Shown here one piece after another: positions 45,231 to 57,264 of a DNA stretch of 64,000 nucleotides. The stretch's first letter is position 1; each line of letters begins with the position of its first letter. A program made the translations under genes and the position numbers. The stretch spans positions 1-64,000 of the forward strand of contig JAAVTG010000422.1 of NCBI GenBank assembly GCA_011947345.1, read 5' to 3'. This DNA is from Phytophthora quininea (taxonomy: Eukaryota > Oomycota > Peronosporomycetes > Peronosporales > Peronosporaceae). Under the pieces are notes generated by a model. It was not told the DNA's origin. It saw only the letters and a list, made by a program, of their open reading frames with translations, and did no database searches.

Positions 45231-46378
45231 GGCTCCTTGTTCCAGACGACGTTCATCGAGACGAGCTTCGCGTTGTGTGTGTCGGGTGCGTCCGGATTCG
45301 TAGCGTACAGCAGCGATATGACCATCGACGTGACGTACCTGAGCACACCAATCAGAATGTCAGAACCCAAGCTCTCGGAAGAAGCTGCTTCCTGTGATGC
45401 GACCTTACAGCCAGCAGTGGTGACCTCAACAACACGAGCCTTGATGACCGGCGACAAACTCCTGCGCGTACAACCAGGAAGTTAAGGTCGCAAGACCACT
45501 TGGCGATGGAGGCGTCGTCCTGTGGGTGCAAGTCGACACCTCGCCCGTGCATCTTCTTCCACGGTATCGGCAACAAGAAAGAGAAGGCCGAGCTTCAAGA
45601 CAGGCCTTGCTTGAGAATGGGGTCGATTGGAAACCATGCTCCGTGTTGTACGGTGGTGAAATATGCCCACCTCAACACCATGGACTTTGCTTGGACGAAC
45701 GGCACTCTGCAGGACAAATTCTGCAGGTTCTCGCTGTCGATGAGCGACTCGAGCGACTTGGACTCGAAAGTCATTGAAGACACGATCATCGTGACGCATT
45801 CTATGGCGGGGATAACGTTGGCTGCTGCGCTTGCCGCTGGTAAGTGCAGCTTTGGCTCTGGCGTGGAGTGGGTTTCACTGAGCGCGCCAATGAAAGGAAG
45901 TATGTTGGCAGACTACTCGCAAGGCTTTTGCAACGGCCAGACTGCTGGGAAACTTGCTGCTGGGTTCCTGGATCTAATAGATCAATGCCCTCTGGTTGCA
46001 TCTCGCGAGGCGCTCGTGTATGAAGGCGAGAAGTTCGCTTTGCCTGAGCTGAACGCAGCTTATGTTGCTGCTCAAGAAGCGTACGTCAGTAACGTGACTG
46101 CTGTCACGTGTAGCAACAACTACCACGGCGTCTCTTCCATCTACAAAGCACTGTTCGTCTTGTCGGGCAACATCGTCCCGCACAAGTCGTCAGAGAATGA
46201 CGGGCTCGTGGAGTTCCAAGGGTGTTCCAAGGGCTTGGACCTGGAGCGGTTTGGTACGAGTTACAAGGATCGGTTCTACAAGCCACGACTGAACCACGCA
46301 GACACTGCTTTCTTGACGAGCGACGGATGGTTCAGCGATGCGCAGAAGCCTTTCAAGTGGTTCGAGTGTTTGTTGTAG
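45231..46378 (+). pseudogene. Secreted alpha/beta-hydrolase-like family, copy D (lost start and signal peptide)
   Basis: This copy has the most complete hydrolase core: SLFQTTFIETSFALCVSGAS, CKSTPRPCIFFHGIGNKKEK (oxyanion-type HGIG), KYAHLNTMDFAWTNGTLQDK, IIVTHSMAGITLAAALAAGK (nucleophile elbow T-H-S-M-A-G), WVSLSAPMKGSMLADYSQGF, and NHADTAFLTSDGWFSDAQKP with a probable catalytic His; it ends WFECLL at TAG 46378. The fold resembles PGAP1- or lipase-type serine hydrolases. A deletion fused ACGACGAAGC at 45230 to GGCTCC, removing the 450 bases that in copy E hold the ATG, signal peptide and most of the N-terminal domain. One CC at 45461-45462 needs a third C to keep the frame. An in-frame start would only give an intracellular protein. 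Confidence 0.82.
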
Positions 46379-47981
46379 TACGAACGGAAGCAATACCTGA
46401 TAGAGATCCAGGGAAGAGTGTGTATTAATACTTTCGACGAGGACAGATGAATAATGCAGTGCTGCTGCTGGAGTTGAAGAGGATGGTGAAGTTTACGTCT
46501 CACTCCTGCTCTGGGTTACGGTCTGTCGGTGGTGGCCCTAACGCAAAATGTTATCTCGGTTTCTTATCCATGAACATCTTCACTGGTGGGGACCAATGGC
46601 ACGTTTGACCTGGAAATCCTCCCCACCGGTCGGGGACAAATCCTAGTTTTGACCCTTGCTCGGACAAGCGCTGACCAAATTAGGTCGGGGTTTATTAGTA
46701 TCTGAGAGGGAGCGTTGGAGCAACTACATCCGGTACTTTTGCTAAGAAGTTCTCGGTTTGGAAACGAATGCGCCTTCTGTAAGACATCATTACACGAACG
46801 TCAGCCCATGGTTTCACACGGCGATTCCAACTCAGATCGTTGCAACTCATGGTCTCACACGGAGATCTACAGCTCAAACCACTGCTGCTTGTTGGCAGAG
46901 TGTGGTTTAAATCAGTGGGGAAGCTCTCCAGTCAAGTCGCAGATATGGAAGTTTTCCGGACACTGGAGGTGTAACAAGTTGGAAGCTGATGATGGCAAGG
47001 TTGAAGAACGGAGAGGACCGCATGGAGATCCTGGTGTCAGCGAGGGAAGTCGAGATGTGGCCAAGGATAGAGCGCAGGACAAGCAACTGATAGGCGGGCC
47101 TCCTAAAAACGCTGAGCAGAGCACAAGTGCTTGTTAACTGGCTGCACTAGGACGAGAAGATAATAAAGTAGGAATGCGAATTCCGGTGGCTGAGGCAGCA
47201 TACTGTGTTGACCGTAAGCTCTGGACGAAGGCCCGGAAAACCTCCGCAGCGTACGGCACGAGCTTCGTCCCGTCGGCAAGCTGGCGTCCCCAGACTTGTG
47301 ACAGAGGAAAAACAACTTTTCGAGAGGTTGACAGTCGCAATAGGTATCGTGTTCAAATTAAAGAGGCAAGTTGCAGATTCGGGTTCAACGGCGACGGCTG
47401 GAAGAGACAAGACAGAGCGCGAACCTTAGGCCATTCGCGGTTTTGCTTAGTGCTGTAAATTCGTTCCCACCACGGTAGAGCATTCCGCACTTCGCGCAAT
47501 CAAGTTCGTTCGTCTGTTACCGGAAAACCTTTCATCCCCGTGTCGACGCCCGCTTGCCAAAGTGTCGCGGCGCACTCGAAACGATGTTTTCGTTACAGCA
47601 TTACAGGCCTTGGTAATGTGCTTCAAATGGAATATCACGCATACGGACGCGGTAGGATGGGCGGTAGTCGGCCGCAGAGGTTGAGACTTACAACGGGAGC
47701 CCCCCAGCCCCGTCACAGTGTTAGCCGATGAGAGGTTCCTCCAAGTTACCGAATGTAACAATACTCATGTTGAAGTTCAAACAAAGCATGGAGTTCCTGC
47801 CTAAATCGGACTGGATTTTTGCACTGTGCTGCGCAGTCCAGCAACCACAAGCCGATCACGCACAAGAAATATTGCGCCTTCGCGTAGTAATGCTGATGCC
47901 ATGTTTGATCCTGGGATTGACTATGATCACGAGCCTGTAGTCAACGAAAACGGATCGGCTACAGTTGGAACTATACCTGGA
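46379..47981. other. 1.6 kb without recognisable genes, probable transposon debris
   Basis: No conserved coding block. GAGAGGGAGCG followed by TTGGAGC at about 46705 resembles a polypurine tract and Copia LTR start, but there is no partner LTR or coding region. Open frames at 46715-47137 and 47447-47761 have no motif I recognise. Confidence 0.3.
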
Positions 47982-48460
47982 TGTCAGGCCGGGTGCGTGG
48001 AGGTCAGCACGCCCGGGCTAACTTCTTCCTGGCGTGCTGACCTGCACGCCAGCGGCCAAGTGCCACGGCTGCCGTGCGCCAGCCTGTCTTGTGAGGCCAG
48101 GAGCACACGGCAGGCACTAGCCACTTGAGTCCCGAGCACTCATAGGCAGCTCTTAGGAAAACAAAGGAAAGGGAAACTTTTTATATTTAGGTTTAGTATA
48201 GGCAAAGAAAAGAAACTTACCCACCATGGAGAAGCCCAAGAAGCGCCTCCATGGCATGCATGTCGTAGCTAGCAAAGAGAACATCACAAACATAGTTCAG
48301 TTTCCAATTTGCGTCGTCCCTCCACAGTATCCAAACCAACGCTTACCTCACCACCGCCGCCGCCGCGCCCGACACAGGACAACAGCCTCCATCACGCAAG
48401 CGCGTACGAGTGAAATCTCCTGCCGCTCTTCCCAACAGTGACGATTGTGGTAAAGCGATT
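47982..48460. repeat. LTR-like sequence with a strong hairpin
   Basis: It begins TGTCAGGCCGGGTGCGTGG at about 47982 and contains a perfect 12-base inverted repeat, GGTCAGCACGCC (48002-48013) and GGCGTGCTGACC (48031-48042), with a 17-base loop, then an AT-rich TTTTTATATTTAGG block. The TGTCAGG start and GC-rich hairpin suggest a solo LTR of a retrotransposon, but the other end and a target duplication were not found. Confidence 0.35.
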
Positions 48461-49449
48461 TGCCTGGGAAACAGGGACGAGCCGTGAGGCATCGTGATGC
48501 GTGGCGAGGATTCGCTCACGGTCATTCCCAACGGAGTCTTCCCTGATTGGCTGGATTTTTAAGTCTGGCGAGGTCTCAATGGTCAGTCGGCGGGAATCAC
48601 TTTTGTGGATTGAACCATTATGCCCAACGGAAGGCGCTGTGATTGGCCATTCCTCAGAATGTTCGGTGACACGTCGACGTCACCTTTTCCAACGGACAAA
48701 GATCCAGGCGACCCTTCCCAAGCCCCGGCGACGGTTGGGAGCCTCAGTGCCTGTTGGGAAAGCTCGTTGGCTATAGCTGGATCCTCGATGACTCTTGGGA
48801 GGGCTCGGTAGCAACGACCCGACCTCTCCGAAACCTCGGTGGCCAGTCTGAGAGCTCGGCGACGCTTCGAGGACCTCGGCGGTGGGCTCAGCGAGGTCGC
48901 AGTTAGGAAACGGATCATATTTCACTGCATATTTGTATGGAAAGTAGGATTTACATAAGCCCGAATGGGCACTACATGTACAGAACAGAATTTCCCCTCA
49001 AGCACACAAGGGCCAAGTCCGGCAGCGGAATCGTCTTCGGTACGTTGCGTCTGGATCCGCCCGTTTGAGCGGGTTATGTCTGTCGGTGGGCACGTTTATC
49101 CGTGAGGACAGTGCTCGCCCCTCGGCCAAGCCAAGAGTTTGTGGCAAGGTTGAGTGTGTATAGCGTGACGGCTGAATTGCCAGCGCTTGTGTTCGGGGTC
49201 GAGTGTTCTCCCCGCTTCTCTAAAGGCCACCGCAGGCTGAGACCTCGGTGGACTCGCAGTCGGCCTTAATTGGCTTTGAACCCTTCTGCTGTTGGGCCAG
49301 CGAGGTTTGGCGCGCTAGCGAGCTCGTGCTAGTGGCGTTTGTTTACTTGGGAAGTTTGCGTGGACGGATCGCAAGACCAGTCAGTCCCGGTGCTAGGGCT
49401 GAATCTGGGTCTTCAGATTTGAGCCCCAACTCTCGTTGACCTTCCTGGT
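48461..49449. other. Non-coding GC-rich stretch before the DIRS-type element
   Basis: Repeated CCTCGG/CGAGG-type words (48690-48900) but no conserved reading frame. It may include the 5' end of the DIRS-type element, whose limits are not visible. Confidence 0.3.
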
Positions 49450-52400
49450 TGACGTATTGTTGTGGGTGGAGTCTATCCGTACTACCAACGAGTTTTCACG
49501 TGGAATCCTATACCACACGATGAACTACTGGCCCCAATTGCAAATTGGCCTGATCTCCAGCGACGAATCGCTCATTAAATGTTGAATGACCCAGCGGTCA
49601 CTGCGATGAGTCACTCGCAGCGACTACCTCGAACCGCTCGAGACACAACTGGTAAATTGTTTGACGATAATGGTAAATTGGATCGACCCTCGTTCGCCAA
49701 TCGAACAGCATTTACACCACGCCCAGCAGAGTATCGTATTCACCAGCAGATTACATCGCATCGCTACCAAGGTAAGACAGCTCCAGAATTTGTGGATGCG
49801 CTCGTGAACTCTGACGCCATTCTCTTCAAACCCCTACCGGGAGTGCGAGCACTAGTGTATGACATTCAATTCGGAACACGTGGTCTTTTGATCATGCCTT
49901 TCATCCTCATCAACAAAGTGTCTCGCGTAAATTGGTAGGACGAAAGTGGCACTAACTTTCAAGCTCTTGGAGCCGCAATTTGCGCGCCAAAGCCTCCCGT
50001 GCATTATTCATAGGAGATATTGTGGCGGCATGTCAAGTATTTTCGATGTATGCCCTGAAATATCTTGCCGCTGACCTGCAAGTAGCTGCGTCGGCCCAAC
50101 TATCGGTCGTTTAGCGGTTAGCAGGCCCAAACTATCATTGGGATGAACAAGATCTCCCGTTCTTGATATTCTGGATCAATTCGGTCATTGAATCTCACCG
50201 TACGGCGACTGAAAGAGGATTGATGTCGCCTGGCGATCTTGCATCTCAGTTCACCACGGCAAAACTTCAGCTTGTACTACAGATGACCACTTCACACCAA
50301 TTACGGAGGTTCCAAGTAAGCGTATCCGCACATGGGGGTGACGAGCGGTGGTCACCAAACTACGCTACAAAGTGAATATCGTATCATTCGCCCGATTTCA
50401 AAAGATGTCGACGATCTCATACCCAGCAAAGACGACAAGAAGATCTGCATTCGCTTCTTGTCAAACCGCGGTTGCAGGACAACTAAAGATTCCCCGTGCT
50501 ACTCCGGTCGAGCACACTTTGTGCCCGGTCACTACATCCTAAAGTCAATCGCGTCATTCGCCGGCCTTTCGGAGAACTTCAAACGGAGCTTGCGTCGTTA
50601 TGAAGGCACAGAGGCGATGACCGGGCTACGTCGTTCTCGGAAACAACGTCCCATTCAACAGCACAGTCAATGTACCGCCGGTTCATGCACCAATGCTCAA
50701 CCTCCTCCCTGCCGGCGAATACAGGTAAATGATCCCTCCAATGTGTACAACAATAGCAGGAATTTTCGAGTGCCAGCACTTTCAAACCAGGCTTTGCTTG
50801 GACAACAAGAAGTTACACGAGCCTGTTACGACGAACAGGACAACCCGAGTCAACGACACAAACTCGCACCGACCTTGCCTGCACTAACGGTGCAGATGAG
50901 CAAATTCATCTTTCGACGTTAAAATTGCAATTGCTGCTGTCATAGGCAACTGCTAGTCGTCGACTGCACACGGATTCCTTCGCGGTCGACCTTCCCTCGG
51001 TATCGACAAAATCGCTCAGTTTTCCCTATCTGCTGTCGTTCGAAAACCCAACCTGGTCGTCACAGAAGCAGCACAGCTTATTCGGGGCAAAACAAGCCAT
51101 GATCCGCGACCCATCAAAGCTTTTCAGCAAACTGTACCAAAATCTCTACTCAAAGGATATCAGCACGCAGAACTGGTCGTGTCCATTATGCAACGTGGCA
51201 TTGAGCCAGGGTGGAATTGTGCTCTTCCGAACCGACCGCATCCCAAGATTCATCGATCCTGTGAGCGACATCTACGTACAGTTCTTCAAAACATCTGTGA
51301 CGGTCAAAATAGTGGTCGATATGTGGTGGTCGGCGACGACATCTTGCAACGCTGGCCTAACGTAATCTGTAGCCCCTTCGGTGTAGTCAAGAAGAAGGAC
51401 GTTGGCCCTGCTGTCGAAACCCGTTTAAACCACAATCTATTATTTCCGGCTGGAAAGCAAACGAACTCGTCTTTTGACAAAGAATGTGCGCCAGCAATTA
51501 ACTACGTGGTCGTCCTGGCCGATTGAATTGAAGATTTGCATCAACGCTACCCAACATTGGAGATTCGGATGCTCAAGGGCGACGTCAAGACCGCATTCCG
51601 GCATCCCATGACAGCACTAGATAATGTCCACTGGATGGCGGGCAGAATTCCTGAAGAGAACACCGTTATCATCGACTTATCCGCTCCCTTCGGATGATCA
51701 GAATCACTTTCCGTTTATGGCGTCTTTAGAAAGAGCGATAACAATGTTGGTTGCAGCTAATTCGCCGGCGACCATGTCATCAAATTACGACACCGAACCA
51801 TTTTTTGGCTTTGAATCATGAACGTGATCTCGATGATCGCTTGGAGCTGGCCGAAGGCACTTACTTCACGCAATGCTGGTCATGTTGTGCCCACAATCTA
51901 TCAACGACAAAAAGTCCTCCCGGTGGAAACGCGCTTGTTGGCGCTAGGACTCCCGTAGGATACTGTCAAACGAACCGTCTCAGTTCCAGAAGCGGAAATT
52001 ACCAAAGCATTGGGCGGAGTCATGCAGCTAACATCGCAAGGGAATGCTAACAAAACAGAGCTGATAAAGTGCGCTTCGATCCAGAAGAAGTGAGCTGGAT
52101 CAATAATGACGTCCGCGACACCGAAGACTTTATAAATTTCCGAGGATTGTTTTGAGTTGCATTGGCCATCTGGACTTGGGGCCCAATGTGGCACGCGAAG
52201 TCGGCTAGGAAAACTGTAATTGTCAACGGTTGGAGTGACAACACATCGGCCGTCGCGTGGACCAACACCCAACGGTCTCTTGGTATTCGCGGACAAGAAC
52301 TGAGCCGGACTATCGGCCTCGGTGAGGCAATTTTTACCTTCGTGTTTTCGCCTATCATATACCAGGGGCAAACCAATATTGCGCATTCCGGGCATGGATG

Positions 52401-52511
52401 TCCCCATTCGATTCTATTTGGGCTAACGTTTCTGTTGCGTGGTCACAGGTACAGGTTCCAGACAACTTGCGGAAGATTTATCTAAACTTTTCGGCGAACT
52501 TCAATCCCAGT
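49450..52511 (+). mobile_element. DIRS-type retrotransposon, 5' part (gag, reverse transcriptase, RNase H), decayed
   Basis: The gag-like region has KKICIRFLSNRGC and CYSGRAHFVPGHY (50430-50540), a CCCH-like knuckle. The reverse transcriptase reads SPFGVVKKKDVGPAVETRLN (51370), RMLKGDVKTAFRHPMTALDN, VHWMAGRIPEENTVIIDLSA, then PFG-stop-SESLSVYGVF. Where DIRS elements have the (A/V)DDH catalytic pair it reads AGDHV. LLALGLP-stop-DTVKRTVSVPE and ITKALGGVMQL follow. RNase H is WSDNTSAVAWTN and GQELSRTIGLGEA (52230-52330). Several stops (TGA 51697, TAG 51957 and others) show real decay. The Copia element enters at 52512, and the recombinase half resumes after 57264. Confidence 0.75.
52507..52511. 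repeat. Copia target-site duplication, left
   Basis: CCAGT directly before the LTR at 52512, repeated at 57260-57264. Confidence 0.9.
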
Positions 52512-52701
52512 AATAACGACTGCGCGTGTACTTGACGATGCAAAATGGAAAGTGATCATGTTAGTTAAGACTTCCTGCTACTCACTAGCCTATAAACTAT
52601 TCTAGAACACTCGAAGCCTCACCACACAAATCCTCAGCTGTGGGAGTTGCTGCTGTCCTGTCCGTGCAGATTGTAGCAAATCGTCTTCTAGAACTTCGAC
52701 A
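52512..52701 (-). repeat. Copia 3' LTR
   Basis: 190 bases; it begins TGTCGAAG on the minus strand after the polypurine tract. It differs from the other LTR at five positions. Confidence 0.93.
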
Positions 52702-52764
52702 CTTCCCCTCAACTCGCACTCTGCAGTATAGAGCTTGTGATACCACTCGCCTCACGAAGTTTCA

Positions 52765-55700
52765 CTAGTTGCGGCGTTGGAATCGCTTTGGTAAGATAGC
52801 CCGCCATCTGCTCATTCGACGGTACATGCTCCAGCTTAATGTTACCGCTTCAACATGATCTCTGACGAAGTGTGCACGAAGGTCAATATGTTTCGCTCGC
52901 GGCTTGTATTCATGATTTGTCGCGATGTTGATGGCCGACTGGTTGTCTAGGTAAATCGTTGACGCACTACGAAGCTTGAATCCCATTTCGGTAAGCAAAT
53001 ACCGAAGCCAAATTACTTTTGAGCCGCTAGTGCTAATGCCACGTATTCCGCCTCTGCAGATGACAAAGCAACTGTAGGTTGTCGCTTACTCTTGTACACG
53101 ACAGGTCCTCCTCCAAGCATCAGTAGCACACCAGACGTTGAGCGACGACTTCCTTTATCACCGCCCCAATTTGCGTCAGCAAAGGTCTGTAGTGAGAAAC
53201 AAGCCGAACGCTGAAACAAGATCCCATGAGAAATGTACCTTTGAGGTACTTGAGCACCCGAACTGCAGTACGCCAGTGCATTTCACGAGGCTGCTCGAGG
53301 AACTGGGACAGAGTAGAAAGAGATATCCGGTCTTGTAGCGTTAGCGATGTAGAGAAGAGATCCTATCAGCTCGCGATACTCGGTGCGGTTGCGGTGATCA
53401 TCGTGTGAGTCGTCAGGACTTAAATCTTGACCTACAACCATAGGGTTTCGAACAGGATTGCATCCATGCAGACCAAATTTATCTAGCATCTTTGCAATGA
53501 ACAGCGTCTGCCTGAGCAAAAGCTCCCCTTCTCTGCTGCGTACTGAATCTCCATGCCCAGCACGTATCGAGCTTCTCCAAGCGACTTCAGCGTGAAGTGT
53601 TCAGCAAGTTCGTCACGAATTTTGTCAGCTATCTCGTCACTCTTGCATCCAATTAGGAGATCGTCCACATACAAGATAATGAAGACCGGCGAGCTGGTTT
53701 TCCCGCTCTGGTGCCTGACAAACAAGCATGGATCAGCACGACACTGCACAAATTCCATCGAAATGAACACCGATCGAATTTTCTTGTACCAAACCGCAGC
53801 AGCCTGTTTCAGGCCATACAAACTGCGTCTCAACTTGCACACCATGCCTTCAGGAATATTCACGCCCAGCGGCGGAGCCATGTACACATCTTCTTCCAGA
53901 TCTCCATTGAGAAATGCGGTCTCGACGTCGAACTGGCGGATGATCAAACCCAAGTTGCAACACACCGCAAAGAACACCCGAATAGTGTTTGTACAGGCCA
54001 CTGGAGAGTAGGTGCTGAAGTAGTCAATTCCACGCGTCTGCAGGTACCCAAGAGCGACTAAGCGAGCCTTGTAGCGTACGATTTGGCCTTTCTCGTCAAA
54101 CTTATGCTCGAAAACCCATTTGAACCCGATAACTTTGACTCCTGGTGGTCGACGAACCACATCCCACGTGTGATTTCTAATGTGAGCTCGGATTTCTCGC
54201 GTAATTGCCTCTTTCCACTGCTGAGATACTGGTGACGACATCGCTTCAGCGTAACTCTGCGGTACATCTGTTGCCGCCAGCGCGATTTCATACTCGTCAG
54301 CGCGCTGCCGCTTAGGTTCGGGTTCATCAGTGTCACTACCACTTCGAGTTGTAGTTGCAGGTGCATCCAACAGCAAGGGAACCCCACTTTTAGGGTCAGG
54401 ATCATCACCATTAGTGAGTAGCCATGGAGCGGTATACGAAAGCGACTGAGGTTTTGTAGATCCACCACTAAAGACCAGCTGATCACCACTTGAGTCAGTA
54501 AAATAGCGGGCGTTTTGTGGGACCAATGCTGATTCCTCGCGTGTAGCTTGTTGAATTCGAGGAATACTGGAAGTTGCCGTAATACGGGGTACACGCGGAA
54601 CTGAACCCGCGGTTATTTGACGAACCGTCTCGGGTGGCATCAAGGTAGCAGCGCGTGTACGTTCATCAGCGATATGATCGGGATGTTGCGGCATGACGGC
54701 AGGTATTTCGATGCCTTGAATCTCTCTCCTCTCCCCTCAATCGGAACGACTACCGACACTTGCTTCTCACGGGGTTCAACCGGGTCTACTTCCATGTCCA
54801 CGGCGACATCATCCGCTGTCTCATCAATCTCCATGGCCTCAGCACTTGGGTTTGGTGGATTGTCATCACTAGTGCGCTTCGTACCCATGTCGTCACCGTC
54901 AAAAGTACCAACCAACTTGTTGTTAACACGGCCTTCGTCAAGAATCACGTCGCGATATCCAGAAGCAGCTCGCTCATCTAACACAATCGATCGCGACGTT
55001 ACTAGGCGTTCATCATCCAGATCCCACACACGATATCCCTTCGAAGTTTCAGTGTCCCCAAGAAACAAGCAGCGGTGAGCTTTCGCGTCTAGTTTTGTCC
55101 GCTTCACCTTGTCAATGTGGACGAACCCTTTTGCACCAAACACTCGCAGATAGTCCAGCACTGGTGTGGATCCAGTAAGAAACTCAAATGGACTCACACC
55201 AGGTCGAGCCGTATTCGGGATTCTGTTGACAAGGTGCACCGCGGTCATAATAGCTTCTTCCCACCTTTACGCTCAACTTGCATGCCGTGCAGCATCGATC
55301 GCGCCATCTCTGTGATGGTTCTGTTCATACGCTCTGCAAGACCGTTTTGCTGCGGAGAGTACGGTGCCGTCATCTGGTGGACAATTCCGTGCTTCACGCA
55401 GAACGAGTTCAATCGCTTGTTGACGTACTCGCCACCGTTGTCACTCCTCAAACACTTCACTCGCCGTCCATACTGGGTAGCCACTAACGCGAAATACTCC
55501 TCGAACTTGTCAAATACCACAGCCTTGTTGGGAATCAAGTACACGTGAACAAATCTCGTGAAGTCATCGATGAAGGTGAGCATGTAGCGTGCTCCACCCT
55601 TCGACACAGATTTAATAGGGCCCATAACATCAGAATGCACGATCTCGAACGGCTGAGACGTCTTAACTTCACTGCGCAAACGGACTTGTCGACATCTTCC

Positions 55701-57065
55701 CGCAGGCACAACCTCCACAAATGCCATCATCTTGTCGAGGAAGTTCTGGCACACCATCACATGCAGCGCAAATCAATTTCAACTTGGTATCCGACACGTA
55801 ACCAAGTCGTGCGTGCCACAACGCACTATCCGCTTCGCTCTTTCGCTTCACGACCGCCTCAAGAGCCTCTCCATGTCCTTCCTGCTGTACATTCCAAGCA
55901 AACAACTTGCCCTCCTACCGGATCACAGCCACCACATTTCCATTCATCACTAGTGTGGCCTTACCGTGCTCAAACTGCACGAGAACTCCACGAGCAGTCA
56001 ATGCAGACACCGACACAAGTCTTCTATCCAGCATGGGGACATACAAAACGTCGGTCAAACTCAGTTTCGACCCATTCTAAAGCGCAAATCGCACCGTTCC
56101 GCTTTCTCTTGCAGCTAGACGCTCTCCACTCGCTACTGTAATTGTAATCGGTGACGCTAACTCTCGAAGGTCATCAAAATCGCCACGTTCACCAGTCATG
56201 TGGGAGCTGGCGCCGCTGTCCAGCAACCAGGTCTTGTACGTTGTAGTCGTCTCACACGTCTCACACGTCGCAGAAAACACAAATTCATCTCCATCATCTC
56301 GCGTCTTCTTCACAGGGCAATCCACTTGTTTGTGGCCATTCTGTCCACACTCAAAACACTTTCCAGGGAAGGTACTGCGGTTTTCCCACCATTCCAGCGA
56401 TTGCCACCTCGGCCTCGACCACGGCCGCGTCCACGTCCACGGTAGCCTCCCCGACCACCTTCTCGTTGTCCAGTTGCCTTGAACACCGTCTCCTTCTGCT
56501 CTCTCTTCTGCAACGTCTCAAACTCGCGACGGAGCATCTCCTTTGCATCCAGTAGTGTCGTCTCGCTTTGTGTCTCAATGATACGCACCATACCACCATA
56601 TTCGGAAGGCAGGCTGCCGAGCAGGATTGCCATCTTCTCGTCCTCGTTCACGTTGTCACCGGCAGCACTAAGTTTCAGGCAAAGTCCATCAAAATTCAGC
56701 ATGTGTTCCATCAGGTTCGCTCCACTCTCCATCGCAAACTCGTGCAGCTGCTTTCGGAGCTGCACTCGGTTATGCTGGCTTTTCTTAGAGAAGAAGTTCT
56801 TCAGCGTCTCCCACGCATCATTCGCCGTCTTGCACTCTCTCACCATTGGCTGGTACGTAGGTGAGAGCATTTTCACGAGCACAGCCAGAGCCTTCATATC
56901 TTCGGCTTTCCGCCTGGGATCATCCCATTGCACCGCCGACTCTGACTTCACCTCAATGTGCTCTAATAGGTCCTTGCGCGCAAGCGCCATACGGGCGCAG
57001 AATTCCCACATGAAGTAGTTCTCGTCCGTGAGAAAGTCGTTCGGGCCCGGCGTCGTTGGGCTCAT
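52765..57065 (-). CDS. Copia gag-pol polyprotein with several frame breaks
   Basis: ATG 57065 opens gag (MSPTTPGPNDFLTDENYFMW; AWETLKNFFSKKS; MAILLGSLPSEY), an Arg/Gly-rich stretch and the CCHC knuckle CFECGQNGHKQVDC (56355). Protease is WLLDSGASSHMTGERGDF (56205). GAG-pre-integrase is LWHARLGYVSD. Integrase has HSDVMGPIKS, LRSDNGGEYVN and SPQQNGLAERMNRT (Asp, Asp, Glu). Reverse transcriptase has FKWVFEHKFDEKGQIVRYKA, FDVETAFLNGDLEEDVYM and LYVDDLLIGCKSD (YVDD, 53655). RNase H has TFADANWGGD, LSSAEAEYVALA and IYLDNQSAINIATN. Frame breaks occur between gag and the knuckle (TTTT at 56381-56384 on the plus strand) and at about 55250, 54690, 53520 and 53220. All catalytic residues are present. 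Confidence 0.93.
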
Positions 57066-57069
57066 AACC
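57054..57069 (-). promoter_or_regulatory. Copia primer binding site matching the tRNA-iMet anticodon arm; contains the gag ATG
   Basis: GGTTATGAGCCCAACG on the minus strand is complementary to the anticodon-arm type sequence CGTTGGGCTCATAACC of initiator tRNA-Met, not to a tRNA 3' end. This is the half-tRNA priming layout known from Drosophila copia. The ATG inside it (57065-57063) is the start of gag. Confidence 0.7.
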
Positions 57070-57259
57070 AATAACGATTGCGTGTGTACTTGACGATGCA
57101 AAATGGAAAGTGATCATGTTAGTTAAGACTTCCTGCTACTCGCTAGCCTATGAGCTATTCTAGAACACTCGAAGCCTCACCACACAAATCCTCAGCTGTG
57201 GGAGTTGCTGCTGTCCTGTCCGTGCAGATTGTAGCAAATCGTCTTCTAGAACTTCGACA
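57070..57259 (-). repeat. Copia 5' LTR
   Basis: 190 bases, TGTCGAAG...TCGTTATT on the minus strand, equal in length to the other LTR. Confidence 0.93.
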
Positions 57260-57264
57260 CCAGT
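57260..57264. repeat. Copia target-site duplication, right
   Basis: CCAGT, identical to 52507-52511. Confidence 0.9.

Larger units (their letters stand above)
43955..45279 (+). repeat. Segmental duplication, copy 1 (CFAP74 3' end plus hydrolase upstream region)
   Basis: The segment from AACCAAAGTAATGGCGATGG recurs from about 62288. The first 575 bases are nearly identical, with about five substitutions and one 3-base indel by eye. From the CFAP74 stop codon onward similarity drops clearly but stays recognisable (GCGATAGCTAC, GCCAATCGAATC, CATTCCTGAATTTGC) up to the hydrolase promoter motif. A stretch of about 450 bases present in copy 2 is missing after 45230. Confidence 0.9.
52512..57259 (-). 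mobile_element. Full-length Copia LTR retrotransposon, 4748 bases, inserted in the DIRS-type element
   Basis: Two 190-base LTRs (52512-52701 and 57070-57259) flank a gag-pol region on the minus strand, and CCAGT repeats on both outer sides. Read on the minus strand, each LTR runs TGTCGAAG...TCGTTATT. The polypurine tract GAGGGGAAG directly precedes the 3' LTR (52702-52710). The primer binding site GGTTATGAGCCCAACG (57069-57054) abuts the 5' LTR. The LTRs differ by five substitutions, all transitions (about 2.6 percent), so the insertion is not very recent. Domain order gag, protease, integrase, reverse transcriptase, RNase H is that of Copia. Confidence 0.95.

Noticed and set aside
46700..46730. 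Copia polypurine tract and LTR start
   Set aside because: GAGAGGGAGCG-TTGGAGC looks right, but no second LTR, primer site or coding region is nearby, so it is not listed as an element.
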